Part shown: positions 8,491 to 17,822 of the stretch, in pieces
Layout: each line of letters starts with the position of its first letter
Position numbering within the stretch: position 1 is the stretch's first letter
Assembly (NCBI RefSeq): GCF_006704265.1
Contig: NZ_VIKA01000023.1
Coordinates: 1-34,504, forward strand
Length of the DNA: 34,504 nt
Source: Elioraea sp. Yellowstone
GTDB lineage: Bacteria > Pseudomonadota > Alphaproteobacteria > Acetobacterales > Acetobacteraceae
Direction of reading: 5' to 3'
Program-made: the position numbers and the translations under genes
The notes under the pieces: model-generated
The model's input: the letters and a program-made list of their open reading frames with translations, nothing else
Database searches by the model: none
Told to the model about the DNA's origin: nothing

Positions 8491-9171
8491 ATGAAGCTCC
8501 ACGCCCATCCGGCCTCCACCACCTGCCGGCCGATCCTGCACTTCGCGGCCGAGAGCGGCATCGCGATCGAGCTCGCCTTCGTCGACCTGTTCGCCGGCGA
8601 CCACCGCAGCCCCGCCTATGCCGCGATCAATCCCGACCGGGCCGTGCCCGTGCTGGAGGACGGATCGTTCCGCCTCACCCAATGCTCGGCGATCCTGAAA
8701 TACCTCGCCGAGCGCGCGGGCTCGCCCGCCTATCCGGCCGAGCCGCAGGCGCGCGCCCGGGTGAACGCCCTGATGGACTGGTTCAACACGGACTTCCACC
8801 GCGCCTTCGGCTACGGCCTCGTCTATCCCCAGGTGCTGCCGCACCACGCCTGGCCCGACGCGCAGATGCAGGACGTGGCACTCGCCCGCGCCGAGGCCGA
8901 GGCGCGGCGTCGTCTCGACGTGCTGGATCGCCACCTGCTCGATGACGAGTCCCCCTTTCTCGGCGGCGCGGCGCCCTCGCTCGCGGACTATCTCGGCGCG
9001 GCCTATGTGACGACCGGCGAACTGATCGGCTTCGACCTCGCGCGCTGGCCGCGCGTGCAGCGCTGGCTCGCGGCGATGACGGCGCGTCCCGCCTGGGCCT
9101 CGACCAACGGCGCCTTCGAGGGGTGGTGCGAGATCCACCGCCAGGCGCGCCGCTACCGCATCGCCGCGTAG
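8491..9171 (+). CDS. Glutathione S-transferase family protein
   Basis: 226 residues with AAGGA eight bases upstream of ATG 8491. The N-terminal thioredoxin-like domain (1-78) contains HPASTTCRP, where a Ser/Thr/Cys would activate glutathione, the cis-Pro loop AVPVLEDG and the glutathione-contacting LTQCSAILKYLAE (family SxAI position reads CSAI). The C-terminal helical domain (about 85-215) includes PSLADYLGAAYV, the usual N-cap/hydrophobic-staple region. It resembles theta-like or DCM-dehalogenase-related bacterial GSTs. It follows the cytochrome gene by 26 bases and may be co-transcribed with it, though no functional link is apparent. The substrate cannot be told from sequence. Confidence 0.9.
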   Translation: MKLHAHPASTTCRPILHFAAESGIAIELAFVDLFAGDHRSPAYAAINPDRAVPVLEDGSFRLTQCSAILKYLAERAGSPAYPAEPQARARVNALMDWFNTDFHRAFGYGLVYPQVLPHHAWPDAQMQDVALARAEAEARRRLDVLDRHLLDDESPFLGGAAPSLADYLGAAYVTTGELIGFDLARWPRVQRWLAAMTARPAWASTNGAFEGWCEIHRQARRYRIAA

Positions 9172-9243
9172 TGCGGATTCCGATCGGGCAAGGGCCGCGC
9201 AAGGAGGACCGACAGGCGATGCGCGCGCCGCCGGGATGTCATA

Positions 9244-9278
9244 CCAGCCCGCCGAAGGTTTGACCTTCGGCGGGCTGG
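9244..9278. terminator. Perfect 16-base-stem hairpin, likely terminator of the cytochrome-GST unit
   Basis: The arms 9244-9259 (CCAGCCCGCCGAAGGT) and 9263-9278 are exact reverse complements around a TTG loop. It lies 72 bases after the GST stop and before the convergent EAL gene. No T-run follows on either strand, so it may instead be an RNA 3' end protector or a REP-like element. Confidence 0.6.
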
Positions 9279-9323
9279 GACGGGGTCATGTTCGCGCGCG
9301 GCCGCCCCACCAGCCCCGCGCGC

Positions 9324-9366
9324 GATACCCTCCGCACAAAGGTCGAGCCTTTGTGCGGAGGGTATC
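9324..9366. terminator. Perfect 19-base-stem hairpin overlapping the stop of the EAL gene
   Basis: The arms 9324-9342 (GATACCCTCCGCACAAAGG) and 9348-9366 match exactly, with loop TCGAG. The outer end of the stem includes two bases of the EAL gene's stop codon (9365-9367), so its transcript folds immediately at the stop. There is no U-tract. It probably serves as a terminator or end-stabiliser between convergent genes. Confidence 0.6.
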
Positions 9367-10549
9367 AGCCGCCCCGCCGCGGCGATGGCCGCGGACCGCT
9401 GGCGAGAAACGCGATCGCCTCGGCGAGCGGCATCGGCCGCGCGAACAGGTAGCCTTGCGCGAGGTCGAAGCCGAGCTCGCGCACGGCGGCGAGATCCTCC
9501 TCGGTCTCGACCCCTTCTGCCACCACCTTGGCCTCGAAGCCGTGGCCGAGCTCGACCGCGGCCCGGCAGATGCGTCGCAGCGCCTCGTCCTGCGCGCAGC
9601 CATGCACGATCGACCGCTCGATCTTGAGTTCGGCGAACGGGAAGTGGCGCAGCCGTTCGAACGTGGCGTAGCCCGAGCCGAAATCGTCGATCGCGATGCC
9701 GAAGCCGTGCAGCACGGCGCGCATGGCGAAGGCCTCGGCCGCGACCATGTCGCCGATCAGGTCGGTCTCGGTGATCTCGAGCATCAGGCTGCGCTCGGCC
9801 CCTTCGCCGAGCGACTTGAGCGCTTCGATCAGCCCGGGCCGCAGCAGCGTGCGCCCGGCGAGGTTGATCGAGACCGGGATCGTGCCGCCCATGCGTGCGG
9901 CCGCGTCCAGCGCGGCACGCGCCGCCGCAAGGGTCAGGTCGTAGAGATCGTCGTCGTCAGCCGGCGGCAGGAACACGTCGGGTCCGATCACGCCGCGCTG
10001 CGGGTGGATGACGCGGCAGAGCGCCTCCATGCCGACCCCGGCGCCCGACGCGAGCTCGACCTTCGGCTGGTACCAGAAGCCGAGCCAACCTTCGGCGATG
10101 GCCTCGCGCAGCAGCCCCGGCTCGGTCGGCGCCGACGCGCGCGGCTGCGCCGCCGGCGCCGCCGGGCCAAGCCCGGCCACGAGCCGCTGGAGCTCGCCGC
10201 GCCGGAACGGCTTGCGCAGCAGCCCGGCGATCTCCACCCCGGCGCGCCGACCGATCCGCCGCGCATGCTCGAGCAGCGTGCCGGCATGGCCGCTCATCAG
10301 CACGACGCGGCCGGCGAAGCCGCGCTCGGCGAGCAGATCGAAGATCTCGACCGCATCGCTGTCGCCAAGCGAGAGGTCGAGCAGCAGGAGGTCGGGATGC
10401 TCGCCCTCGAGGGCGGCGATCAGCTCCGCCTTGGAGCCGATGCCCTGCGCCGGGACGCCGAGCTTGCGGAGCTGCGAGGCGACGAGAACGCGGATATCGG
10501 GCTGGTCGTCGACGACGATGGCTGCGCGCAGGCCCGCACCGCCGCGCAT
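9365..10549 (-). CDS. Response regulator with EAL domain (c-di-GMP phosphodiesterase)
   Basis: 394 residues from ATG 10549, preferred because GGAGG lies five bases upstream; the frame is open to another ATG at 10648 that would add a disordered 33-residue tail. The receiver domain (7-125) has Asp14-Asp15, phosphoacceptor Asp58 in LLLLDLS, and Lys113 in LLRKPF. The EAL domain (about 145-390) has MEAL (Glu175), SINLAG, LEITET, IDDFGSGY, LKIERS, VAEGVETEED and LAQGYLFARP. All canonical metal and catalytic residues appear present, so active hydrolysis of c-di-GMP to pGpG is expected, like RocR/VieA-type proteins. No cognate histidine kinase is adjacent. Confidence 0.9.
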   Translation of the reverse strand: MRGGAGLRAAIVVDDQPDIRVLVASQLRKLGVPAQGIGSKAELIAALEGEHPDLLLLDLSLGDSDAVEIFDLLAERGFAGRVVLMSGHAGTLLEHARRIGRRAGVEIAGLLRKPFRRGELQRLVAGLGPAAPAAQPRASAPTEPGLLREAIAEGWLGFWYQPKVELASGAGVGMEALCRVIHPQRGVIGPDVFLPPADDDDLYDLTLAAARAALDAAARMGGTIPVSINLAGRTLLRPGLIEALKSLGEGAERSLMLEITETDLIGDMVAAEAFAMRAVLHGFGIAIDDFGSGYATFERLRHFPFAELKIERSIVHGCAQDEALRRICRAAVELGHGFEAKVVAEGVETEEDLAAVRELGFDLAQGYLFARPMPLAEAIAFLASGPRPSPRRGG

Positions 10550-11164
10550 GGCGGCCTCCGACTCGGGCCCGGCAGTTCCTCGCGGCATCAGGCTTGCTTC
10601 GCTCGGCACGCGATCGGTGGCGGATGACGATGGATTCTCATACCCCATGATCGCGTGGGCTGCCTACGCCGCGGTTACGGAACCGGCGAGAGATTCGCGT
10701 CAGCCTCGGCGATCGGCGCGGCGCCGATGCGCGGCCGACAGCGGGATCGGCGGCATGCCGGCCCGCAAGGCCGGCGCGCCGAAGGCGCGCGCGCGCACCG
10801 GCTCGCCGCGGATGCCGGGCAACCGCGCCGGCGTGCAGGTGGGGATCGATAGCGCGAATCGCCGGCGCGGGACGGCCCGGGCCGACGACGACCTCAAGGG
10901 TACGGGCGGAGGGGATCGAGCGAGCGATCCATCCGCTCATCCATGAAGCCCCCTGCCCTTGGCCCGGGGCTCCAGCCCCGGCGGCCGCGCGGCCGGAACG
11001 CGGCCTGCTCGATGGCGGGCAGAGCCGCTTTCCCGCCGGTCGCGCGGCGCCGCACCGCTGCACGCGCCGTCGCTGCGGTCAGGTACGATGGCAGGCTGCG
11101 ACGAGACGAGGGGCAGCGCTCCATCCCGGCCACGACGAACAGGTTTCGCACGGCGAACCCCCTC
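10550..11164. other. 615-base intergenic region rich in hairpins, no gene recognised
   Basis: The region lies between the EAL gene start and the DUF4387 stop, both minus strand. It should hold the EAL promoter and the terminator of the AtuA-DUF4387 unit. Exact inverted repeats: 10757-10763/10769-10775 (GCCGGCC, loop CGCAA), 10774-10780/10784-10790 (GCGCGCC, loop GAA), 10964-10971/10974-10981 (CCGGGGCT) and 10982-10987/10990-10995 (CGGCCG). Short open frames exist on both strands but none resembles a known protein or has a ribosome binding site I would trust. If the upstream ATG of the EAL gene were used, the gap would start at 10649. Confidence 0.5.
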
Positions 11165-11488
11165 TCACGGCACCTCGACGCCGAACAGGGGCGCGTATTG
11201 CTGCGAGCCGAACACGTCGTGCTCGCCGGGCGAGCCCGACGGGCGGTCGCGCTTGATCGTGAACTTGATCGCGTTGGCCGGATCGAACACCACGAAGTCG
11301 GTGATGCGCTCGCGCGGGATCCGGTAGAGCGCGGCCACGCTCTCGGGTGTGAGCACTTTCGAGTCGCGCACGCGCTCGAAGTTGGCACGATCCCGGAAGA
11401 TCACGTCGAAGGTGATGTGGTCGACGCCTGCGTTCTTGCTGCGGATCGTGCTGGCAAGATCGCGCAGGGTGGGCATGTTGCGGATCAT
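11165..11488 (-). CDS. DUF4387-family protein
   Basis: 107 residues from ATG 11488, one base after the AtuA-family stop (TGA at 11492-11490); an alternative start is ATG 11476 (MPTLRDL). A longer frame to 11515 would overlap the upstream gene. The sequence LRDLASTIRSKNAGVDHITFDVIFRDRANFERV near the N-terminus, then ITDFVVFDPANAIKFTIKRDRPSGSPGEHDVFGSQQYAPLF, is the signature of DUF4387, a small soluble family of unknown function that is regularly encoded beside AtuA-like proteins. It has no signal peptide or membrane segment. Tight spacing suggests it is co-translated with, and acts as a partner of, the preceding protein. Confidence 0.85.
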   Translation of the reverse strand: MIRNMPTLRDLASTIRSKNAGVDHITFDVIFRDRANFERVRDSKVLTPESVAALYRIPRERITDFVVFDPANAIKFTIKRDRPSGSPGEHDVFGSQQYAPLFGVEVP

Positions 11489-11489
11489 C

Positions 11490-12878
11490 TCAGGCGGCCT
11501 TCCGTGCAGAGCCATCGACGGTGTGGAACGCGGTGCGGAACAGCTCCGACGGATCCTTCACCGGAATGATGTGGTTCAGCGTCCATTCGTAGCCGGGCTT
11601 GCCGACCAGAACCTCGTCGGCCATCAGCGCTGCCGCCCCTGCCGTGCCCTTCACCTCGGCAAGCCGGGCATAGAACAGGTTGCGGGCGGCGAGCGCACAG
11701 ATCTCTTCCGCCTTCTTTCCGTCCTTGCACACCACCTCGGCGACGATGCCGAGCTCGTGCGGGCGGACGGGCGGGCTCGGTTCGAGATCGCCCATCACGC
11801 CGTTGCGGCCATAGACGTGGTAGAAGACCTGCCAGCCTGCCTGCTCGGGCGCGCCGAAGCGCTCGGCAAGACGCGCGCGCGCCCAGGCCATCGCCTTGTC
11901 GATGTTCTCGATCGTGTAGGGATCGCGGATGCCGACCACGGCGAGCCGGCGCTCCCCCACCTTGCCGGCACCTTCGAGCTTCACCATCGGCTGCGCGGAA
12001 GGCACGAACACCGCGCCCGAGGCGCGGGTGGTCTTCTCGTCAACCTGCTCGTAGCGGCAGGTGCTCATGTCCACGTAGCCGGAGGCGACGTATTCGCGGA
12101 ACGGATCGCGCCGCTCGTACATCGCGTGGCTCGCGAGCGAGGCCGGCGTGCAGCGCTGCCCGGGATGCATGGCGGTGACGCGGATGTCGTCCTCCCTGAT
12201 GCGGCCGAGGATGCTCTCCTTGCCCATGAAGGGCTCGCAGCAGAACGAGGCGCACTCCATCAGCTTGCCGGCGTAGTAGGCGGTGGCCGGGCTGAGTCCC
12301 GCGTTCAGCAGCGGCGCGGCGAACAGCGCGCAGTCCGAGGCGCGGCCGGCGATCACCACCTCCGCGCCCTTCCTCAGCGCCGCCGCGATCGGCTCGGCTC
12401 CCATCACCGCGACGATGCGGTCGGTGCGGGCGAGCACCGACGCGTCGGCATCCGCCCGGCCATCCAGACCCTTGATCACGACACCGGACTCGAGCCGCGC
12501 CAGCATCGCCTCGCGCGTCTGTTCCGACTTGATCGTCGCCATGCGGAACGGAGCCAGCCCGTGTTCGGCAGCGATCTCGCGGATCAGTTCGGCGAACTGA
12601 TCGACGCCGCGGTCGGTGCCGGTGTCGGAGGCCGAGCCCACGATCATCGGCACGCCGAGCCGGCGCGCGGCCGTCAGCATGATCTCGAGGTCGTGGCGCT
12701 GCCAGGCGACCGGGCTCGCCTGGCCGTCGGCGCCGAGCGGATAGGGGCCGATGTCGCAGGAGCCGGAATCGGCGATGATGAAGTCGGGCTTCAGTTCGCA
12801 GCCGGCCAGGAAGCTCGCCTTTTCCAGCGGCGTGAAGCCCAGATGCCCCGTCGGGCACAGGATGCTGACCTCGGTCAT
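11490..12878 (-). CDS. AtuA-family (DUF1446) acyclic-terpene-utilisation-like protein
   Basis: 462 residues from ATG 12878, with AGGGAGA about six bases upstream; an in-frame ATG 15 bases earlier would bury that site. The family is recognised from [38 protein letters not shown] near the N-terminus, [36 protein letters not shown] and [18 protein letters not shown]. AtuA is needed for citronellol/geraniol catabolism in Pseudomonas, but its biochemistry is unresolved and most homologues lie outside terpene clusters. None of the other atu genes (carboxylase, dehydrogenases) is here, so a terpene role is not supported. It has its own sigma-54-like promoter and is paired with DUF4387. Confidence 0.85.
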   Translation of the reverse strand: MTEVSILCPTGHLGFTPLEKASFLAGCELKPDFIIADSGSCDIGPYPLGADGQASPVAWQRHDLEIMLTAARRLGVPMIVGSASDTGTDRGVDQFAELIREIAAEHGLAPFRMATIKSEQTREAMLARLESGVVIKGLDGRADADASVLARTDRIVAVMGAEPIAAALRKGAEVVIAGRASDCALFAAPLLNAGLSPATAYYAGKLMECASFCCEPFMGKESILGRIREDDIRVTAMHPGQRCTPASLASHAMYERRDPFREYVASGYVDMSTCRYEQVDEKTTRASGAVFVPSAQPMVKLEGAGKVGERRLAVVGIRDPYTIENIDKAMAWARARLAERFGAPEQAGWQVFYHVYGRNGVMGDLEPSPPVRPHELGIVAEVVCKDGKKAEEICALAARNLFYARLAEVKGTAGAAALMADEVLVGKPGYEWTLNHIIPVKDPSELFRTAFHTVDGSARKAA

Positions 12879-12910
12879 CGGCGTCTCCCTCATGATCCGA
12901 CGCCGATCGT

Positions 12911-12925
12911 GCACGCGGTGTGCCA
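12911..12925 (-). promoter_or_regulatory. Probable sigma-54 promoter for the AtuA-DUF4387 unit
   Basis: On the minus strand the site reads TGGCACACCGCGTGC. The GG and GC doublets have exact -24/-12 spacing; against TGGCACG-N4-TTGC there are two mismatches (A for G at position 7, G for T at position 12). It sits in the 49-base gap between the activator stop and the AtuA start, leaving a leader of roughly 20 bases that holds the ribosome binding site. Confidence 0.7.
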
Positions 12926-12927
12926 AG

Positions 12928-13920
12928 TCAGGCGGCGGCCGCCTCGGCCATGCCGAGCTTGAGCATCTGATGGCGCAGCGCGTGGCGCGACAGCCGCAGC
13001 CGCTGCGCCGCACGGCCGTGCCGCCCGCCCGTCTCCTTCAGTGCGGCGGCGATCAAGGCGCGCTGGAAGTCCTCGGTCGCCTCGTGGAAACCGCGATGCA
13101 GCGGCAGCGCAGCCCCCTCGCCGAAGGAGACGGCCGGCGGAGCGCGCCCTTCCACCTCGCGGATGATGCGATCGGGGAGGTGCTTCACCAGCACGAGCTC
13201 GTCCGTCTCCAGGATGGCGATCCGCTCGATCAGGTTCTCGAGTTCGCGCACGTTGCCGGGCCAGGAGTAGCGGCGGAACATCTCCGCGACGCGCGGTTCC
13301 AGCCCGCGGATCACCCGGCCGCAGCGCGCGGCGTGATGGCGCAGGAACGCCTCCGCCAGCAGCAGCACGTCGTCGCCGCGCGCGCGCAAGGGCGGGATGT
13401 TCACCGGCACGACCTGCAGCCGCCAGTAGAGGTCGTCGCGGAACCGCCCGGCCTTCACCTCGGAGAGGAGGATCCTGTTGGTCGAGGCGACGAAGCGCAC
13501 ATCCACCGTGGCCGACTTCACCGCGCCGACGCGGCGGAACTGCTGGGTGTCGAGCAGGGTCAGGAGCTTGGCCTGGAGCTGGAGATCCATCTCGCGGATC
13601 TCGTCGAGGAACAGCGTGCCGCCATGCGCCGCCTCGATCAGCCCCTGCTTGGTGGCCTGCGCGCCGGTGAAGGCGCCGCGTTCGTGTCCGAAGAGTTCGG
13701 ACTCCATCAGCGTCGCCGGGATCGCGGCGCAGTTGACGTCCACGAAGGGGCGGTGTGCGCGCGGCGAGAGGCGGTGGATCATGCGCGCGACCAGCCCCTT
13801 GCCGGTGCCGGTCTCGCCGTAGAGCAGCACCTGGCGCACCGGGCTTGCGGCGATTCGTGCGACCAGCGCCCGCACGGCCCTGATGCTCTCGTGTTCGCCC
13901 AAGAGATCGGCATACGCCAT
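12928..13920 (-). CDS. Sigma-54-dependent transcriptional activator lacking a regulatory domain
   Basis: 330 residues from ATG 13920. Almost the whole protein is the AAA+ activator module: Walker A GETGTGKG (35-42, with Gly where Glu is usual), the sigma-54 contact loop GAFTGA (82-87), Walker [10 protein letters not shown] (100-108), and [16 protein letters not shown] in the lid. A Fis-type helix-turn-helix ends the protein (about 285-325, [23 protein letters not shown]). Only about 10 residues precede the AAA+ core, so there is no receiver, GAF or PAS input domain. PspF has the same layout and is held inactive by a partner protein. It lies between the Dpp/C45 genes and AtuA, and both units carry sigma-54 promoters, so it is very probably their activator. 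Confidence 0.9.
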   Translation of the reverse strand: MAYADLLGEHESIRAVRALVARIAASPVRQVLLYGETGTGKGLVARMIHRLSPRAHRPFVDVNCAAIPATLMESELFGHERGAFTGAQATKQGLIEAAHGGTLFLDEIREMDLQLQAKLLTLLDTQQFRRVGAVKSATVDVRFVASTNRILLSEVKAGRFRDDLYWRLQVVPVNIPPLRARGDDVLLLAEAFLRHHAARCGRVIRGLEPRVAEMFRRYSWPGNVRELENLIERIAILETDELVLVKHLPDRIIREVEGRAPPAVSFGEGAALPLHRGFHEATEDFQRALIAAALKETGGRHGRAAQRLRLSRHALRHQMLKLGMAEAAAA

Positions 13921-13955
13921 CGCGCACTCGTCCCCGCGCCCGTCCTGCGCGGAGA

Positions 13956-14981
13956 TTACGCCTCGGCGTGCGTCTCGCGCCATCCCTCGGCGCCCAGGGC
14001 GAATACCCGCCAGGGGGCGGAGCAGGGCGGGCCGAGCGCGATCGCGGCGCGCAACGCCCGCGTCGCGTACACCGCCCCGGCAAGGGTGGGGGAGGGATCG
14101 GGTTCGTGCCGGCAGAGCGCCTCCGGCGCGTGCAGGGCGAGGATCGCGCGCGGATCGGCCATGCTGGCAAGGGCGGCGCGCAGGGTGGCGAGCCGCGCCC
14201 GCGAATGGCCGACGGGCGCGAGCGGGTCGGGCGCGCCTGTGTAGTGGTTGGTGCGCGACACGCACGCTGCCCGCTCGATCTCCACGCGTCCGTGCCGGAG
14301 CTCGACCGCGGCCGCGTCCCCGGAGGCATCGGCGAGCACGAGACTGCCGCCGCCGGCATGCGGCAGGGCGCGGATCAGGTCGAGGGCCTCGGCGACCGTC
14401 GCGCAGCCGGCGAGCAGCCTGTTCATCAGGACGTAGCGCAGCATGCCGGGCCCGTGCGCGGCGGTCGGGATCTGCGTGTCGGCAAGGGCGAGCCCGTCGC
14501 TGTTCATCCCCGACGACCAAGCGCCCGGTGCGCCGAGCGAGCCGAGGCAGAGCACGCTGCGCCCACCCCAGACGGGATCGCGATGCGCGAAGACGCGCTG
14601 CAGCGCGGCGTGCTCCGGGCGGAAGTCGCGGTTCTTCGCCACCACGCCTGCGCGCGCGAAGGCGGTGCAGCCGTCGCGGTCGTCCGGTCGCGCGGCGAGG
14701 TCGGCCAGACAGCCGAGATGCAGGAAGACGAACACCTCGTCCGCGTCGAGCCCGAACCCCTCGGCAATGCCCGCGATCTCCTCCAGCGCTTCGGGAGCGA
14801 GGCGCGCGGTGATCTCGCGCTGCGCGGCGAGGAAGGCACAGGCGGCGGGCGTATCGGTCGCAGCGGCGGCCATGCGGCTTCGGATCGCGTCGCGCACGGC
14901 CGACGCCGCGTCCGGACAGGCGCGCGCCTGGCCGAGCCCGCGCGCGCGCGCATCACCCTCCAGCACGACGAGCGCCGTCAT
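13956..14981 (-). CDS. C45-family autoproteolytic Ntn-hydrolase / acyltransferase
   Basis: 341 residues; the ATG overlaps the stop of the upstream ATPase gene (ATGA). It belongs to the peptidase C45 family (isopenicillin-N acyltransferase-like Ntn hydrolases), which self-cleave to expose an N-terminal Cys and then hydrolyse or transfer amide-linked acyl groups. The nucleophile context DGCTAFA puts Gly104-Cys105 at the cleavage site, essentially the position used by the fungal enzyme (Gly102-Cys103), and the downstream AKNRDF (115-120) is the family strand. [13 protein letters not shown] and the late SRTNHY segment also fit. No signal peptide is seen, so it should act in the cytoplasm on what the Dpp-type importer brings in. 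The substrate is unknown. Confidence 0.85.
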   Translation of the reverse strand: MTALVVLEGDARARGLGQARACPDAASAVRDAIRSRMAAAATDTPAACAFLAAQREITARLAPEALEEIAGIAEGFGLDADEVFVFLHLGCLADLAARPDDRDGCTAFARAGVVAKNRDFRPEHAALQRVFAHRDPVWGGRSVLCLGSLGAPGAWSSGMNSDGLALADTQIPTAAHGPGMLRYVLMNRLLAGCATVAEALDLIRALPHAGGGSLVLADASGDAAAVELRHGRVEIERAACVSRTNHYTGAPDPLAPVGHSRARLATLRAALASMADPRAILALHAPEALCRHEPDPSPTLAGAVYATRALRAAIALGPPCSAPWRVFALGAEGWRETHAEA

Positions 14982-15963
14982 GCGACACCGCCATCGAGCA
15001 GGTGGCAGGCGGCGCGATGCCCAGCCTCCAGCGGCACGGTGCGCGGCGCCTCGCGCGAACAGCGCGGGCCCGCCTCGGGGCAGCGGGGATGGAACGGGCA
15101 GCCCGGCGGCGGCGCGAGCGGCGAGGGCAGGTCGCCGCCGACATGGCGCTGGCGCGCAGCCCCCGGCTGGTCGAGCCGCGGGACGGCCGCGAGCAGGGCG
15201 CGGGTGTAGGGATGCGCCGCGCGCCGCGTCACGGCATCGCGCGGCCCCTCCTCGACGATCGCGCCGAGATACATCACGGCGATGCGGTGGGCGAGATGCG
15301 CCACCACCGCGAGGTCGTGGCTGACGAACAGCAGCGTCAGCCCCATCTCGGCGCGCAGGTCCCGCAGCAGCCCCAGCACCTGCGCCTGCACCGAGACGTC
15401 GAGCGCCGAGACCGGCTCGTCGCACACCACGAACTCGGGCTTGAGGATCAGCGCGCGGGCGATGCCGATGCGCTGGCGCTGCCCGCCGGAGAACTGGTGC
15501 GGGTAGCGGTCCATGTGCGCGCGCGCCAGCCCGACGCGATCGAGCATCTGCAGGATGCGCGTCTCGGCTTCGGGTCCCCGCAGATGGGCATGGAGCAGCA
15601 GCGGCAGACCGACGATCTCGCGCACGGTGCGGCGCGGGTTCAGCGAGGCGTAGGGGTCCTGGAAGACGATCTGCATGCGCGGGCGCAAGGGGCGCAGCGC
15701 GTCCTCGGAGAGCGCGGTGATGTCCTGACCGTCGAAGCGGATCGTCCCGCCCGTGGGGTCGTGCAGGCGGATCAGCAGCCGGCCGAGGGTCGATTTGCCG
15801 CAGCCGGATTCGCCGATCAGGCCGAGCGTCTCGCCGCGCGCGATGTCGAGATCGACCCCGTTCACCGCGCGCACGGTCGGCACCGCCTTGCGGGTGATCC
15901 GCGCAGCAAGCGTGCGCGCGAGCGGATAGGCCTTGACGAGCCCGCGCGCCTCGATCAGCGCCG

Positions 15964-15967
<4 letters not shown>
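14978..15967 (-). CDS. Dipeptide/oligopeptide ABC transporter ATP-binding protein (DppF type)
   Basis: 329 residues. Walker A is GESGCGKST (52-60), the signature [15 protein letters not shown], Walker [13 protein letters not shown], and the H-loop His in FVSHDLAVV. The C-terminal extension [16 protein letters not shown] is the cysteine-containing tail of oligopeptide-type ATPases. It forms a heterodimer with the DppD-type ATPase encoded upstream, whose stop overlaps this ATG by four bases. Position in the operon (between DppD and the C45 hydrolase) argues that import and hydrolysis are linked. Confidence 0.94.
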
Positions 15968-16931
<964 letters not shown>

Positions 16932-16935
<4 letters not shown>

Positions 16936-17822
16936 GAGCTGTGCAGTCGGGGATCGAAGGCGTCGCGCAGCCCCTGGCTCGCGAGGTTGATCGCGAGAAC
17001 AAGGGCCAGGATCGCGAGGCCCGGCACGGTCGAGACCCACCAGGCGTCCACCAGGAAGTCGCGACCGTCCGCGACCATCGAGCCCCAGGACGGCGTCGGC
17101 GGCTGCACGCCGAGGCCGAGGAACGACAGCGACGCCTCCATGATGATCACGTAGGCCATGCGGAAGGTGGCGACCACCAGCACCGGCGAGAGCACGTTGG
17201 GAAGGATCTCGCGCAGCATGATGCGCCCCGGCCGGCAGCCGATCGCGCGCGCCGCCTCGACATAGTCCTGCTCGCGCGCAGCGAGCGTCTCGCCGCGCAC
17301 CACGCGGCAGGTGAACACCCACTCCTTGTAGACCAGCGCGAGCACGATGTTGTGCAGCCCCGGCCCCATCATCGCCATCAGCCCGATCGCGAAGACGAGA
17401 TAGGGGAAGCCGAGCAGCGTATCGACCAGGCGCGAGATCAGCGTGTCGGTCCAGCCGCGCAGATAGCCGGCGGCGAGGCCGGCGAGCGTGCCGACCGCCG
17501 CGGCGATCGCGATGACGAGCCCGGCGACCAGCAGCGAGACGCGCGCTCCCCAGATCAGCCGCGAGAGGATGTCGCGGCCGAGCCCATCGCAGCCGAGCAG
17601 GAATCCCCACTCGCCGCCCTCCGCCCAGGCCGGGGGCTGGAGCCGGCGGAACAGGTCGGCCTCGGCCGGGTCGTGCGGGGCGATCAGCGGCGCGGCGAGC
17701 GCGACGATGATGAAGGCGAGGATGACGACCGCCGAGCCGAGCGCGGTCTTGTTGGCCGCGAAGCGGATCAGCCCGAGGTGAAGGGGCGAGAGCGGGCGGT
17801 CCTCGATCGCCGCCGCGCTCAC
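16932..17822 (-). CDS. Dipeptide/oligopeptide ABC transporter permease (DppC type)
   Basis: 296 residues from GTG 17822, which overlaps the upstream permease stop (GTGA). The N-terminal segment before the first membrane helix (about 1-28) and the GCDGLGRDILSRLIWGARVSLLVA motif (about 78-101) are diagnostic of DppC/OppC. The EAA loop that contacts the ATPases reads REQDYVEAARAIGCRPGRIMLREILPN. Six membrane helices are expected in the inner membrane. A run of frame extends further upstream but lies inside the neighbouring permease gene and is not used. Confidence 0.93.

Noticed and set aside
10550-10648. Extra 33 N-terminal residues on the receiver-EAL protein from ATG 10648
   Set aside because: The extension is disordered and lacks a ribosome binding site, while ATG 10549 has GGAGG five bases upstream and fits the receiver domain start.
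10638-11063. Long minus-strand open frame between the EAL and DUF4387 genes
   Set aside because: It is low-complexity Arg/Ala/Gly-rich, as expected of non-coding frames at this GC content, overlaps the EAL gene start region and matches no family.
11384-11398. TGGCACG on the plus strand inside the DUF4387 gene as another sigma-54 site
   Set aside because: The -12 element is missing (no GC at the right spacing) and the site points against the gene it lies in.
11490-12878. Terpene (citronellol/geraniol) catabolic operon
   Set aside because: Only the AtuA-like gene is present; no atu carboxylase, dehydrogenase or hydratase genes are nearby, and the neighbours are a peptide-type importer and a C45 hydrolase.
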